From: Casp-actino8 sp044358015
GTDB lineage: Bacteria > Actinomycetota > Acidimicrobiia > Acidimicrobiales > Ilumatobacteraceae
DNA length: 64,000 nucleotides
Direction of reading: 5' to 3'
Assembly (NCBI GenBank): GCA_044358015.1
Contig: JBIKOO010000005.1
Location: forward strand, 13,925 to 77,924
Below, piece by piece: positions 44,201 to 53,746 of this stretch; position 1 is the stretch's first letter, and each line of letters opens with the position of its first letter. Made by a program: the position numbers and the translations under genes. A model generated the notes under the pieces. The model had not been told where the DNA came from, did not search any database, and saw only the letters and a list, made by a program, of their open reading frames with translations.

Positions 44201-45733
44201 TCAGATTGAACGATTGCGTGCGGGCAGAAATTTCCACGCACACAGCGAACCAACGAGGGCGACTCCCGCACCAGTAAATGAAGCCGCATGAAAACCATGC
44301 ATAAATGATTCGCTCACCGCACTGCGTATTGCTTCTGCGGCCTCTGGTGTTGACGCCATTTCAGCGACAGCAAAACCAGCACCAGCCGACTGCTTGGCAA
44401 TCGCAACTGCTTCTTCGGGCATCCCGAGTTTGCTTATGAGGTCACCAATCTTTGGGGCATAAAGCGATGCGAAAACTGATCCACTAATTGCTACACCGAG
44501 CGTTCCACCAACTTCTCGACCCACATCGTTGATTGCCGAGCCAATGCCAGCTCGCTCAGCTGGCAAAGCACCCATGACCGCATCGGTTGCCGGCGATGTC
44601 ACCAGACCAAGCCCCGTTGCCAAAAACAACATGGCAATCACAATCGTTCCCCAATACGAAGCACTGGCCCCGCTAAAGCCCATGATGACGAGACCGATCG
44701 ACATGTTGAGTAGACCGTGAGCGACAACTCGTTTGGTTCCGAATTTCAATGCCAGTCGTGCGGCAATTGGCGCCGTGATTCCCGCGCCAAAAGCGAATGG
44801 CAATGTGTGTAGGCCCGACGAGAGCGTGCTGTACCCGCGCACAAATTGGAAATATTGAGTCACTAAAAATGTGAAACCAAATAACACAAAAAATGCTATC
44901 GAGATTGACCCTGTCGCTGCCGAGATTCGCGGATTGCGAAAGACGCGTACATCAAGTAATGGTTCATCAGTTTTCAATTCACACAGAATGAACAGTGCGA
45001 ACAACATGATGGTCACTGCAAACGAAGCAAGTGTGCGGAAGCTCATCCAGCCTTGATGTGGACCTTCAATCACAGTGAACACCAACAGACCAACCATGGC
45101 GATTGACAGGATGAATCCCTTCATATCAATGGCTCGTGGATTCGGATCTTTTGATGATGGAATCAAAACCGCACCCAGTGCCAATGCGATAATTCCAACT
45201 GGCAAGTTAATCAAGAACACCGAACCCCAATAGAAATGTTCAAGCAAAATTCCGCCGCTGATTGGACCGAATGCAACAGCCATTCCCGAAACAGCTGACC
45301 AAACTCCGATTGCTTTGGCACGTTCAACGGGATCACGAAAGACGTCAATCACAATTGCCAGCGTCGCTGGGAAGATCGCCGCAGCACCGATGCCCATCGC
45401 GCCTCGCGCCATGATCAATCCGCCAGTTGAGTCCGCAAATGAAGCCCAGACCGAGCAAGCCACGAAGGCCACCATGCCGAACTGAATGACACCTTTGCGT
45501 CCGAGGCGATCACCCAAAGCGCCAAAGGCCAGCAGCAAGCAGGCAAACACCAACGCATACGAGTCAACAATCCATTGCAAACCGCTCGTTGAGGCCCCCA
45601 GTTCACGAGACAAAGTGGGCAACGCCACATTGATGATGAGGTTGTCGACGACGACCATAAACAAGCTGATACAAAGCACCGGCAAGATGAGCCAGCGGCG
45701 TTTTTGCACAACAGGATTGGGATGAATATTCAT
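44201..45733 (-). CDS. DHA2-type MFS multidrug transporter (14 TM)
   Basis: 510-residue drug:H+ antiporter of the EmrB/QacA group. RRWLILPVLCISLFMVVVDN opens TM1, LPTLSRELGASTSGLQWIVD then AYALVFACLLLAFGALGDRLGRK give motif A, and GRKGVIQFGMVAFVACSVWAS follows. The late NDVGREVGGTLGVAISGSVF motif is typical of the DHA2 subgroup. ATG 45733 is the start; the preceding GTG 45742 is less likely. Divergent from the TetR gene across a palindromic operator, so efflux is probably induced by a ligand of that regulator. Confidence 0.9.
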   Translation of the reverse strand: MNIHPNPVVQKRRWLILPVLCISLFMVVVDNLIINVALPTLSRELGASTSGLQWIVDSYALVFACLLLAFGALGDRLGRKGVIQFGMVAFVACSVWASFADSTGGLIMARGAMGIGAAAIFPATLAIVIDVFRDPVERAKAIGVWSAVSGMAVAFGPISGGILLEHFYWGSVFLINLPVGIIALALGAVLIPSSKDPNPRAIDMKGFILSIAMVGLLVFTVIEGPHQGWMSFRTLASFAVTIMLFALFILCELKTDEPLLDVRVFRNPRISAATGSISIAFFVLFGFTFLVTQYFQFVRGYSTLSSGLHTLPFAFGAGITAPIAARLALKFGTKRVVAHGLLNMSIGLVIMGFSGASASYWGTIVIAMLFLATGLGLVTSPATDAVMGALPAERAGIGSAINDVGREVGGTLGVAISGSVFASLYAPKIGDLISKLGMPEEAVAIAKQSAGAGFAVAEMASTPEAAEAIRSAVSESFMHGFHAASFTGAGVALVGSLCAWKFLPARNRSI

Positions 45734-45735
45734 AC

Positions 45736-45771
45736 TTGACACTGTCTAGTAAAAAACCTAGATAATGTCAA
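45736..45771. promoter_or_regulatory. TetR operator overlapping a divergent promoter
   Basis: TTGACACTGTCTAG (45736-45749) and CTAGATAATGTCAA (45758-45771) are 14-nt inverted arms with two mismatches around an 8-nt A-rich centre. On the + strand TTGACA (45736-45741) is a perfect -35, and TAGATA/GATAAT (45759-45766) a -10 with 17 nt spacing. The regulator's ATG is at 45775. A dimeric TetR bound here would block both the transporter and its own promoter. Confidence 0.65.
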
Positions 45772-45774
45772 GTT

Positions 45775-46353
45775 ATGGCTTCAACGAAATCTGAGTCGCT
45801 GCGACGAACGGTGCTTGATGCGGCCGTCGCTATTTCGGCCGCCAGTGGCCCCGACGCGATTTCTATGCGTGAAGTCGCTCGCGAAGCCGGAGTTTCACAC
45901 CAAGCCCCCTATCACCACTTCACCGACCGGTCAGGAATTTTTGCTGCGATCTGCGAAGAAGGTTTCCGCCAATTATCTGAATCTTTGCTCGCGCCCCACC
46001 CTTCAATTGACTCAAATATGTGCGAGTCGTATGTGCATTTTGCATTGCAACACCCTGGGCATTTTCGCGTGATGATGCGTAACGACCTATGTCAACTCGC
46101 TGATTATCCAAGTGCTCGAATCGAAGCCGATCGGGCCTTTGAGATTCTTGTTGATGAAGTGAAGTCATTGCTCGGCGAGGGCGCCGACAATGAGATGATA
46201 AAAACACAAACTGCGTATATGTGGTCCGTTGGTCACGGTTTGGCAACACTGCTACTTGATGGCCCACTCGAACTCAAACTCGAGGGCATTGATGACATGA
46301 ATGCGTTTATCCATCAGGTGTCACGGACCGCAGTCGCCTCAATCCGTGCTTGA
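45775..46353 (+). CDS. TetR-family regulator of the adjacent efflux pump
   Basis: 192-residue regulator with an N-terminal HTH: ISMREVAREAGVSHQAPYHH then FTDRSGIFAAICEEG, about residues 25-60. The C-terminal helices (PGHFRVMMRNDLCQ, TAYMWSVGHGLATLLLDG) match the TetR_C domain with a WHG-like motif. It is divergent from the DHA2 transporter with 41 nt between the two starts and an operator palindrome between them, so it is almost certainly the local repressor. The ligand is unknown. Confidence 0.9.
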   Translation: MASTKSESLRRTVLDAAVAISAASGPDAISMREVAREAGVSHQAPYHHFTDRSGIFAAICEEGFRQLSESLLAPHPSIDSNMCESYVHFALQHPGHFRVMMRNDLCQLADYPSARIEADRAFEILVDEVKSLLGEGADNEMIKTQTAYMWSVGHGLATLLLDGPLELKLEGIDDMNAFIHQVSRTAVASIRA

Positions 46354-46469
46354 TTCCCCGAAAGTCAGGCAGTCACACTTTGACGGGTTCAATGTGACAT
46401 TCAACTTCCATTGGTTGATACGGAACGCCAATGTTGGCATCGCCAAACCAAGCGTGACAGGCTCAATGT

Positions 46470-47684
46470 ATGCAGTTTGACATCGCAATAATCGGAGGTG
46501 GACCCGGAGGTTCATCAGCCGCAATTTCAGCTGCACGGGCCGGACTGCGCGTGGTCTTGTTCGAAAAAGGTCCATACGGTCGCGACAAAGTGTGCGGCGA
46601 TGGCTTAACACCCCGAGCGATTGGCGCGCTCAATGATTTAAACATTGATCATTCAGTTGCTCATCGCATTGATGGTCTGCGCATGATTGCGGGCAAAAAG
46701 CAACGCGAACTTTTATGGCCGGCAACTGATCGCTTCCCACATCATGGTGCGGTGTGGCCACGACAGAAATTTGATAACCATCTGCTTGACGTAGCGATTG
46801 AATCTGGCGCTGATGTTCGTTTCAATGCTGAGGCACTTCCCGTCATTGAAGACGGCGTTGTTGTTGGCGTTGAAGTTAACGGCGAAGTATTGCGCTCGTC
46901 ACTTGTTGTCTTGGCAACTGGTGCTCAAGGTGCGGCCGCAAAAATGCTCGGCGCGGTTCGCGATCCTGATGAAACCTTCGGATTAGCCATCCGCGCCTAT
47001 GCGCCAACCCCTCGTCATGCCGAACGTCATCTTGAAGCGTGTTTGAGTTTGCGCGATGAACACGGCACTCCGGTTCCGGGATATGGCTGGATGTTCCCAG
47101 CGGGTGATGGCACCGTCAATATTGGCGTGGGTGCATTGAGCACGATGAAGGGATTCAAAAAACTCAATCTCAATACGTTGCTCGATCAGTACGCATCAAT
47201 CGTTCGCGAACCTTGGTCGTTGGGTGATTATGTTGAGAAGCCACGAGCGTGGCGTTTACCAATGAGTTGTGTACGTCGCCACGGACCAGGTTGGGTTGCT
47301 GTTGGTGACGCCGCAGGATTTGTGAACCCTATGAACGGCGAAGGTATTGACTACGCACTTGAGTCGGGCACGCTTGCTGTGAAGTGTTTCATTGATAACC
47401 CGGCCACTGCAACAAGTTCATACGACACGCAGGTTGGTGAACGCTTTGATGCGTTCTTACGCACTGGGCGACGATTCAGTTTCATCATCGGTCATCCGTG
47501 GTTATTGCGCCCAGGTTTACGCGTTGCTGTCGGAACTCAAGCAGCAGCCGATATCACGCTTGCCGTCATGGGAAATTTGATCGACTCAACAACACCTGGA
47601 GTCGCTGGCAAAGTCATGCGGCTTGCTGACAACACGTTGCGAATAGCCGACCCGCTGCTTCGACGAACTCGCGCAAAGGCGTAA
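46470..47684 (+). CDS. Geranylgeranyl-reductase-family FAD oxidoreductase
   Basis: 404-residue FAD-dependent enzyme of the geranylgeranyl reductase/ChlP-like family, which hydrogenates isoprenoid double bonds. The FAD motif IIGGGPGGSSAAISAARAG, KVCGDGLTPRA (typical CGD-G signature) and WVAVGDAAGFVNPMNGEGID are present. In actinobacteria members reduce the side chain of menaquinone (MenJ) or other isoprenoids. It is followed 37 nt later by a ferric-reductase-like gene that may act with it. Start ATG 46470. Confidence 0.88.
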   Translation: MQFDIAIIGGGPGGSSAAISAARAGLRVVLFEKGPYGRDKVCGDGLTPRAIGALNDLNIDHSVAHRIDGLRMIAGKKQRELLWPATDRFPHHGAVWPRQKFDNHLLDVAIESGADVRFNAEALPVIEDGVVVGVEVNGEVLRSSLVVLATGAQGAAAKMLGAVRDPDETFGLAIRAYAPTPRHAERHLEACLSLRDEHGTPVPGYGWMFPAGDGTVNIGVGALSTMKGFKKLNLNTLLDQYASIVREPWSLGDYVEKPRAWRLPMSCVRRHGPGWVAVGDAAGFVNPMNGEGIDYALESGTLAVKCFIDNPATATSSYDTQVGERFDAFLRTGRRFSFIIGHPWLLRPGLRVAVGTQAAADITLAVMGNLIDSTTPGVAGKVMRLADNTLRIADPLLRRTRAKA

Positions 47685-47721
47685 AACGAGAATCTGAAGT
47701 GGTGTGGGTTAGGGTTGCTCA

Positions 47722-49155
47722 ATGCCGAGAAACACTGTTGAACGAACTCGTCATCTCGTCAAAACGCTTCTTGGCTCACCTCGCGACTGGCACTTAGCCA
47801 AGCCGAACTTGCCACAATTACCAAAGTTAAGTTCCAACTGGATCGGCCCAGTTGTCGCTGCTTTTTCAATCTTTATCGGATGGTTTGCATTCAATAATGC
47901 CATTGGTGACGGAAATGCCGCCTTTGCACTTTTTATTGGTGCTGTCTCCATCATGATGATGACCTGGAGCAATCTTCTCTCGACGCGCGCTCTCCCTATT
48001 GAACAAATCTTTGGTGGCCTTGACCGAATGTACGTGTGGCATCGATGGTTCGGCGCACTATCAGTCGGTGCAATGTGGCTTCACCTTGAAATGGTTGACG
48101 ACGTCAAGGGAATAAGAGGAGCATCTGAAGATATAGCAGATGCTGCAGAAGATCTAGCAGAAACCGGTTCAACGTTGCTCTACATTCTCGTCGGCATCAG
48201 TCTTCTTCGTTGGCTGCCGTCACGATGGTGGCGTTTAACCCACAAACTTCTCGTACTTCCGTACGCCTTTGCCTGCTGGCACTTCTACACATCAACAAAG
48301 CCCTACGCCAATGCTTCGTTCTGGGGTTTATGGTTTACAGGATTCATGCTTCTGGGTCTCGCTGCATGGATCTACCGCGTTTTGTGGCGCGACATGATTC
48401 GCCGAGGAAAACTTCATCGTGTCTCGAGTATTGAACATGTCGGCAACGTCATTTCAATTGAACTTGAAGCCATTGGTGAACCGTTGAAATACAAACTCGG
48501 GCAATTCGCATTTCTTAAGGTGAAAGTCCCGGGTCTGCGAGAGCCGCATCCCTTCACCATCGCTTCCTCTCCAGAAGAAAAATGTCTGCGGTTCGTCATT
48601 CGTGATCTTGGTGACTGGACTCATTTACTTGTCGCTTCGCTTGCTATTGATGATCGCGTCATTGTTGAAGGACCGTACGGTCATTTAGCCCCGATTCCTG
48701 ATCACCCCGTTGAGCAAGTTATTTGGGTGGCCGGCGGTGTTGGAATCACCCCTTTCCTCGGAACGTCTCTCTCACGGGAACCAAACGATGGCCCCACGCC
48801 ACACCTTTTTTACTGCGTTCCATCTCGACATCAGGCTCCGGCTATTGAATTGTTGGAAACCGCAGCACGTGAAGGTCGAATCCATCTACATGTGCACGCA
48901 TCTGATGAAAAGAATCGCTTAGAGCCACATCATGTGCTCACAGAAATACGTAGTGATCACCTACGAAAAGCCCATATTGTGATGTGCGGCCCCGACTCGC
49001 TCGTGAAGTCAATGAAATCTGGCCTCCGCACAAAAGGCGCGCGACATATGCATGTTGAAGGCTTCGACATGCGAAGCGGATTCGGACCAGATGTGTCTCG
49101 TGATGTTGATGATCTGATTCGATCGCAATTACGCCGCTTCACATCACGCAATTAG
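47722..49155 (+). CDS. Ferric-reductase-like transmembrane oxidoreductase
   Basis: 477-residue membrane flavoprotein. The N-terminal half carries about six helices with His residues (HRWFGALSVGAMWLHLEM, RWWRLTHKLLVLPYAFACWH) that could ligate two haems. The C-terminal half is a ferredoxin-NADP-reductase-like domain: LREPHPFTIASSPE binds FAD, and IWVAGGVGITPFLG binds NAD(P). Related proteins are ferric reductases and NADPH oxidases. It follows the geranylgeranyl-reductase gene and may supply it electrons, which is an inference. Confidence 0.85.
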   Translation: MPRNTVERTRHLVKTLLGSPRDWHLAKPNLPQLPKLSSNWIGPVVAAFSIFIGWFAFNNAIGDGNAAFALFIGAVSIMMMTWSNLLSTRALPIEQIFGGLDRMYVWHRWFGALSVGAMWLHLEMVDDVKGIRGASEDIADAAEDLAETGSTLLYILVGISLLRWLPSRWWRLTHKLLVLPYAFACWHFYTSTKPYANASFWGLWFTGFMLLGLAAWIYRVLWRDMIRRGKLHRVSSIEHVGNVISIELEAIGEPLKYKLGQFAFLKVKVPGLREPHPFTIASSPEEKCLRFVIRDLGDWTHLLVASLAIDDRVIVEGPYGHLAPIPDHPVEQVIWVAGGVGITPFLGTSLSREPNDGPTPHLFYCVPSRHQAPAIELLETAAREGRIHLHVHASDEKNRLEPHHVLTEIRSDHLRKAHIVMCGPDSLVKSMKSGLRTKGARHMHVEGFDMRSGFGPDVSRDVDDLIRSQLRRFTSRN

Positions 49156-49237
49156 ATAGCCAATCGACGATTCAAGATTTCACAAGCAACAGACCCTGAC
49201 CGAATCTCTCAATTGAATGTAGATATGATTTTCAGCC

Positions 49238-50221
49238 GTGGACAATTCATCGGGAAATAACTACACAGGCGAGTTCGCTGTTGAAGCGAGTGGTCTCACC
49301 AAACATTACGGAGACGTCGTTGCGCTCGATGGCCTTGATCTTTCGGTGCCAACTGGCACGGTGCTCGGTCTACTTGGTCCGAATGGTGCTGGCAAGACCA
49401 CAGCAGTTTCAATTCTCACCACACTCATCGCGCCCGATGGCGGCACAGCACGAGTTGCTGGCGTCAATGTCATCAAAGAACCCCAACGGGTACGTTCATT
49501 GATTGGTTTGTCTGGGCAATATGCCGCTGTTGACGAACATCTCACTGCAACAGAAAACCTTGAAATGATCGGCTGTCTCTACGGCATGCGTCGCCCGGCC
49601 GCCCGCAAGAAAGCAAACGAGCTCATTGAGCGCTTTCGCCTGGGCGATTCTGCACATCGACCACTCAAAACTTTCTCGGGCGGAATGAGACGCCGCATCG
49701 ACTTGGCAGGAGCACTGCTCGCCGATCCCCCGGTTCTTTTCCTGGATGAACCAACGACCGGGTTAGATCCACGAAGTCGCGGTGAATTGTGGGATGTCAT
49801 TCGCGAACGCGTTGAAGCTGGCACCACCGTAGTTCTCACGACGCAATATCTTGAAGAAGCCGATCAGTTAGCTCACGACATCGTGGTCATTGACCATGGT
49901 CGCGCGATTGCACGTGGCACTTCACAAGAATTGAAACGACGCATCGGTGGTGAGCATCTCGATATTCACCTCGCGCTACTTACAGATATTTCTCGTGTTG
50001 AGGAAATCGTCCGACCATTCGCAATTGGGGCTGTTCGCATCGACGATCAAGAAGTTCTCGTTTCGATTCCTGTTTCAAAGGGTATTGAGGCTCTTGGTTC
50101 GGTCATGGCAGAACTCACGGCCCAGAACATAGAGATCGTTGACATTGGTTTGCGACGACCCACGCTCGATGACGTATTCATGGAACTCACTGGACACAAG
50201 ACACAGGAGGAGCAGTCATGA
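49238..50221 (+). CDS. ABC transporter ATPase (DrrA-like)
   Basis: 327-residue ATP-binding protein of the daunorubicin-resistance DrrA family. Walker A LGPNGAGKTTAV, signature FSGGMRRRIDLAGALLADP, Walker B PVLFLDEPTTGLDP and the H-loop region TTQYLEEADQL are intact, followed by the ~90-residue DrrA C-terminal domain. It probably powers export of a lipid or antibiotic with the downstream permease. Start GTG 49238; its end overlaps the permease start by 4 nt (ATGA). Confidence 0.94.
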   Translation: MDNSSGNNYTGEFAVEASGLTKHYGDVVALDGLDLSVPTGTVLGLLGPNGAGKTTAVSILTTLIAPDGGTARVAGVNVIKEPQRVRSLIGLSGQYAAVDEHLTATENLEMIGCLYGMRRPAARKKANELIERFRLGDSAHRPLKTFSGGMRRRIDLAGALLADPPVLFLDEPTTGLDPRSRGELWDVIRERVEAGTTVVLTTQYLEEADQLAHDIVVIDHGRAIARGTSQELKRRIGGEHLDIHLALLTDISRVEEIVRPFAIGAVRIDDQEVLVSIPVSKGIEALGSVMAELTAQNIEIVDIGLRRPTLDDVFMELTGHKTQEEQS

Positions 50222-51012
50222 TCAGCATGATTCGCGATGCCACCACAATCGCCCGCCGAAACGTCATTCGCATCAGCCGCGTGCCCGAAGTGATGGTGTT
50301 CGTCGTCATTCAGCCGCTGATGTTCGTGTTGCTCTTCGCCTATGTGTTCGGAGGGTCAATTGATATTCCGGGCGGCAGTTATCGCGAGTTCCTCATCGCT
50401 GGAATTTTCGCTCAAACCGTCGTGTTCGGTGCAACATTCACCGCATCGGGATTGGCAGAAGACGTACAAAAAGGTTTGATTAACCGATTCAGATCACTGC
50501 CGATGTCGCGCTCGGCGGTCGTCGCTGGTCGCACAGCCAGCGATGTGGTCTACAACTTGCTGTCAATCATCATCATGTCGCTGGCAGGGTTTGCAGTGGG
50601 CTGGCGCATCCGTGGTTCAATTCTTGATGCTGTTGTTGCCTACTTGTTGCTGCTCTTCTTCTCGTACTCGTTTTCGTGGGTGATGGCATGTCTTGGGTTG
50701 CTAGTTCCCACACCAGAAGTCGTCAATAATGCAACATTCATCGTGCTCTTCCCGCTGACCTTTATCGCCAACACGTTCGTACCGTCTGACAGTTTGCCCG
50801 GCATCTTGAAACCCATTGCCGAATGGAACCCAGTGTCGACATTGACGCATGCGGTACGTGTTCGTTTCGGAAACTTGCCAGCTGAAACTCCTGAGCCAAC
50901 TTCGTGGCCGCTTCAGAATGCGATGTTGTATTCGCTCGGTTGGGCAATTCTCTTGATCGTTATCTTCGCCCCGATCGCCACACGGCTGTATCAGCGCACC
51001 GGCAAACGTTAA
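50218..51012 (+). CDS. ABC-2-type permease (DrrB-like)
   Basis: 264-residue ABC-2 permease with six helices. MISMIRDATTIARRNVIRI precedes the membrane region, SGLAEDVQKGLINRFRSLPM is the conserved loop, and the DrrB C-terminus GWAILLIVIFAPIATRLYQR closes it. Translationally coupled to the ATPase. A decayed relative with the same C-terminus lies at 62928-63083. The substrate is unknown. Confidence 0.93.
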   Translation: MISMIRDATTIARRNVIRISRVPEVMVFVVIQPLMFVLLFAYVFGGSIDIPGGSYREFLIAGIFAQTVVFGATFTASGLAEDVQKGLINRFRSLPMSRSAVVAGRTASDVVYNLLSIIIMSLAGFAVGWRIRGSILDAVVAYLLLLFFSYSFSWVMACLGLLVPTPEVVNNATFIVLFPLTFIANTFVPSDSLPGILKPIAEWNPVSTLTHAVRVRFGNLPAETPEPTSWPLQNAMLYSLGWAILLIVIFAPIATRLYQRTGKR

Positions 51013-51418
51013 GCAATTTGATCGCAAAGTGCGAGTATTTCGGCATCAAGCCGATGATCTGGGGCCGCGACATCCAATCAATGCTCATGATCACAAGGAC
51101 TCAACCAGTCCTAATCTTCAAATTGAAAGACTCAGGAAACCCTTATCTGGTAGCGGGGTTGATGCGTATCCCCAACTTGGCGCCTCCAACAATTTCGTTT
51201 TGAATGTATTGGGTCCACCTGCAATTTGACACTCCTCGCAGGAATGGAACTTTCGTCCACTAGTGAGGAAATCCATCGCTCCATCCAACGAACTACTGAC
51301 TAAAGAAACGCTGATAGCGCTATAGTTATGAAGTGACTGACCAACCCCGAAATCTAGTGGGTTTACTATACATGCGCTCCAAGAAAACCTATAGTTCCGT
51401 GGCCAAAGCTCACACCAT
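51013..51418. other. 406-bp intergenic stretch before the glycan island
   Basis: No convincing gene. On the minus strand the first ~60 bp read as a C-terminus (VAAPDHRLDAEILALCDQIA, ending in a stop at 51009-51011) and may be a gene remnant. Near the end, TATAGT boxes (51321 and 51399) could be promoter elements for the glycosyltransferase operon. A 33-codon frame from GTG 51333 overlaps the next ATG but is not obviously real. Confidence 0.3.
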
Positions 51419-52636
51419 ATGAGTCAACTTGATGTACTCGTAGCAGTCGGAGACGTTGATCGATCAGAGTCATCTGGCGGGCCAGTTTCCGAGGGCGGCC
51501 TCCATTTCGTGCAAATTCCTTGGACTGACGTAGGGACTCGTGTCCACTCCGCTCGCCCGCTTGCAGTTATTTTGACCACATCGTTGCAGTCGTGGCAAGC
51601 GAACCGTGTTCAAAGAGAGTGTGTCGCGACCCACACCCCCTATTTGACAGTTAACTTCTCCGCCCTCGCCAATACATCTCCGCAGGTGCTTTCGGCAATC
51701 GTGCAGTCGGTTTGGCTCGCCGCACTTGATGGCTCATCAACTATGTCGCCCGGTCGTCCTTTGCTTTCCATCTTCACTCCTACAAACGGACCAGCAACCT
51801 TCTTACTTCGTGCCTACCGGTCGCTACGAAAACAGACGTATGACAATTGGGAGTGGGTATTGCTAGAAGATACCAACGAGTTGTGCTCGAAAACTCGGGA
51901 GATCATTCACCAGATTACGCAAGCTGACCATCGAGTACGAGCCGTTTCGAGCACGCGAGCTACTGGACGAGTCGGCTACTTAAAAAAGCAAATTGCTGAT
52001 CTATGCAGAGGTGACGTGCTTCTCGAACTGGATCACGATGATGAGTTAACCTCGCAGGCGCTTGAGCACATTGCAACCGCGTCACTGCGGTTTCCCGACT
52101 GTGGGATGTTTTACACCGACTGGGCTGAACTCGTGGATGGCGTTGATGACCAGTGGTACGGGGACACTTTTGCGTTTAACTTCGGTCATTACGTCACCCA
52201 GAACGTAGACGGGGCCAAGAGGCTCGTAGCGGTGTCACCAGAACTAAACGGACACACCGTACGCCACATTGTGTCAATGCCAAATCATCTTCGCGCGTGG
52301 CGCACCGACTTCTATCGCTCAATCGGGGGTCACAACCCGAATCTACCGATTGCCGACGACTATGAACTGACTCTCCGATCCTTCCTTGCGACTCGGATCG
52401 TACACATCCACCACTGCTCGTACATCCAGCACTTTAGATCTGATAATTCGAATACACAGTTCGCTCGATTTGCAAGTATCCAATCAGCCGTCAAGGCAAT
52501 CTCAGAAATTTACGAATACGACATCCGGCGCCGGTTGACGGATTTGAATCTTCGCGATTCACGACTGGCCGGGAAAGATAGCGGTGACATGCGATCAATA
52601 ACAGCCAACTTTGACTATTTCCCCGAGGTGGTCTAA
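51419..52636 (+). CDS. GT2-family glycosyltransferase with an N-terminal extension
   Basis: 405-residue protein. About residues 115-320 form a GT-A glycosyltransferase domain: RPLLSIFTPTNGPATFLLRA, then KQTYDNWEWVLLEDTNE, and LLELDHDDELTSQALEHIA where DHDD supplies the metal-binding Asp triad. The first 110 residues resemble no domain I know but could be a second nucleotide-fold region. It begins a co-directional run with the sulfotransferase-like gene (TAATG overlap), GT2-TPR and ALG5-like genes, so it probably builds a surface glycan. Confidence 0.8.
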   Translation: MSQLDVLVAVGDVDRSESSGGPVSEGGLHFVQIPWTDVGTRVHSARPLAVILTTSLQSWQANRVQRECVATHTPYLTVNFSALANTSPQVLSAIVQSVWLAALDGSSTMSPGRPLLSIFTPTNGPATFLLRAYRSLRKQTYDNWEWVLLEDTNELCSKTREIIHQITQADHRVRAVSSTRATGRVGYLKKQIADLCRGDVLLELDHDDELTSQALEHIATASLRFPDCGMFYTDWAELVDGVDDQWYGDTFAFNFGHYVTQNVDGAKRLVAVSPELNGHTVRHIVSMPNHLRAWRTDFYRSIGGHNPNLPIADDYELTLRSFLATRIVHIHHCSYIQHFRSDNSNTQFARFASIQSAVKAISEIYEYDIRRRLTDLNLRDSRLAGKDSGDMRSITANFDYFPEVV

Positions 52637-53739
52637 TGAGCATCGCTACGACAATCACCGTCGACGATCACTTTGCACGGATTCAACTGTCTCATGGTCT
52701 GATTGTTGCGGCCGCGGTTGAGGGACTTGATCAATTGATCGTCCTAGTGCCGCGGTCCGGAGGTATCAAAGTGGTTCGCGTTGAATGGCCCACCATTCGC
52801 TCAGCAGAGATTATTCAAGGGACATTCTGTATTACCGATGCCGACTCAGTGGTGACAATGGCCGATCTCCATTCCCACTTGCAATCAGGATCGCTCGGAG
52901 ACGGTCTCCTAACCCGAGAGGAACTGACATCCCGGGTCTCGACAAAACGCAAACCCATCCAGAAGAACTTGGGAAACCATGTCGCAAGCGAATCTCCACA
53001 ATTCCTCCATGTCGATGAACTACAAGCAGGTTTTGGTCTCGCTAATCGTTGGACAATTACATCACCTGACATCAGCGATGACCCACAGTTGAGTCCATCT
53101 GATTTCAGGTCAATCAAATTTGAAGCATTCACCACGGCGCCGACTCAGACCGTACTACTCGTCCGGGGTGTCACCCACGGGCGCGGCCATGTGCACATTG
53201 ATCATCCGTTAGGCGGCAATGTCACCTTTTCCATCGGTGCAATCAGCTCTGACAATTGCTACTTCGTCACTGGTCCACAGCGTTCGGGATCCACTTTCCT
53301 TGCTCACGCCATCAGCTTTGACCTCGGCATTCAGCACATCGACGAGGTCGACTTCCAAACTTTTGACTATGCACAGTTCCGCGAAGTGGCTGCTCGTTCA
53401 CGCTGCTGGGTTGCCCAAGCGCCAGCACTATTCCATCACCTGACGGATGTACTGAAAGATTTCCCCTCCGTGATTCCCGTTGTTTGCCGAAGGAGCGTTG
53501 AAGACATCATCGCATCGCAGCGACGAATCAATTGGGGAGCCCGCGAAGAGGGCTTTGAACGTCACCACCTCGCAATCCCCAAGACTGACCAGCGACCAAT
53601 CGCAGAAATTAAGTACGAAATGTGGGATGCCAACAAGTCCGGATACAAGAACTTTATTGATGTGAATTACGACGAACTACGAAAGCACCCGCTGTTTGCG
53701 GAAGAGCGGTCAAATTTCGGACCGAAGAGATGGAGTTGA
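52636..53739 (+). CDS. Sulfotransferase-like protein with an N-terminal unknown domain
   Basis: 367 residues. The C-terminal ~160 residues hold a sulfotransferase P-loop FVTGPQRSGSTFLAHAIS (5'-PAPS-phosphate binding) and the second motif VVCRRSVEDIIASQRRI (3'-phosphate region), the standard features of cytosolic sulfotransferases. The first ~195 residues form a beta-rich region of unknown kind. It would transfer sulfate from PAPS to a glycan hydroxyl. Its ATG overlaps the preceding TAA by 1 nt. A second sulfotransferase-like gene is at 62126. Confidence 0.75.
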   Translation: MSIATTITVDDHFARIQLSHGLIVAAAVEGLDQLIVLVPRSGGIKVVRVEWPTIRSAEIIQGTFCITDADSVVTMADLHSHLQSGSLGDGLLTREELTSRVSTKRKPIQKNLGNHVASESPQFLHVDELQAGFGLANRWTITSPDISDDPQLSPSDFRSIKFEAFTTAPTQTVLLVRGVTHGRGHVHIDHPLGGNVTFSIGAISSDNCYFVTGPQRSGSTFLAHAISFDLGIQHIDEVDFQTFDYAQFREVAARSRCWVAQAPALFHHLTDVLKDFPSVIPVVCRRSVEDIIASQRRINWGAREEGFERHHLAIPKTDQRPIAEIKYEMWDANKSGYKNFIDVNYDELRKHPLFAEERSNFGPKRWS

Positions 53740-53746
53740 ATTTCAT

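Noticed and set aside
46373..46459. Short minus-strand frame upstream of the geranylgeranyl-reductase gene reading WFGDANIGVPYQPMEVECHI
   Set aside because: It looks coding, but it is only about 28 codons with no start, so it is left as an unproven remnant.
51276..51420. Short frames before the first glycosyltransferase
   Set aside because: Two 30-50 codon frames exist, but neither has a Shine-Dalgarno or family resemblance.
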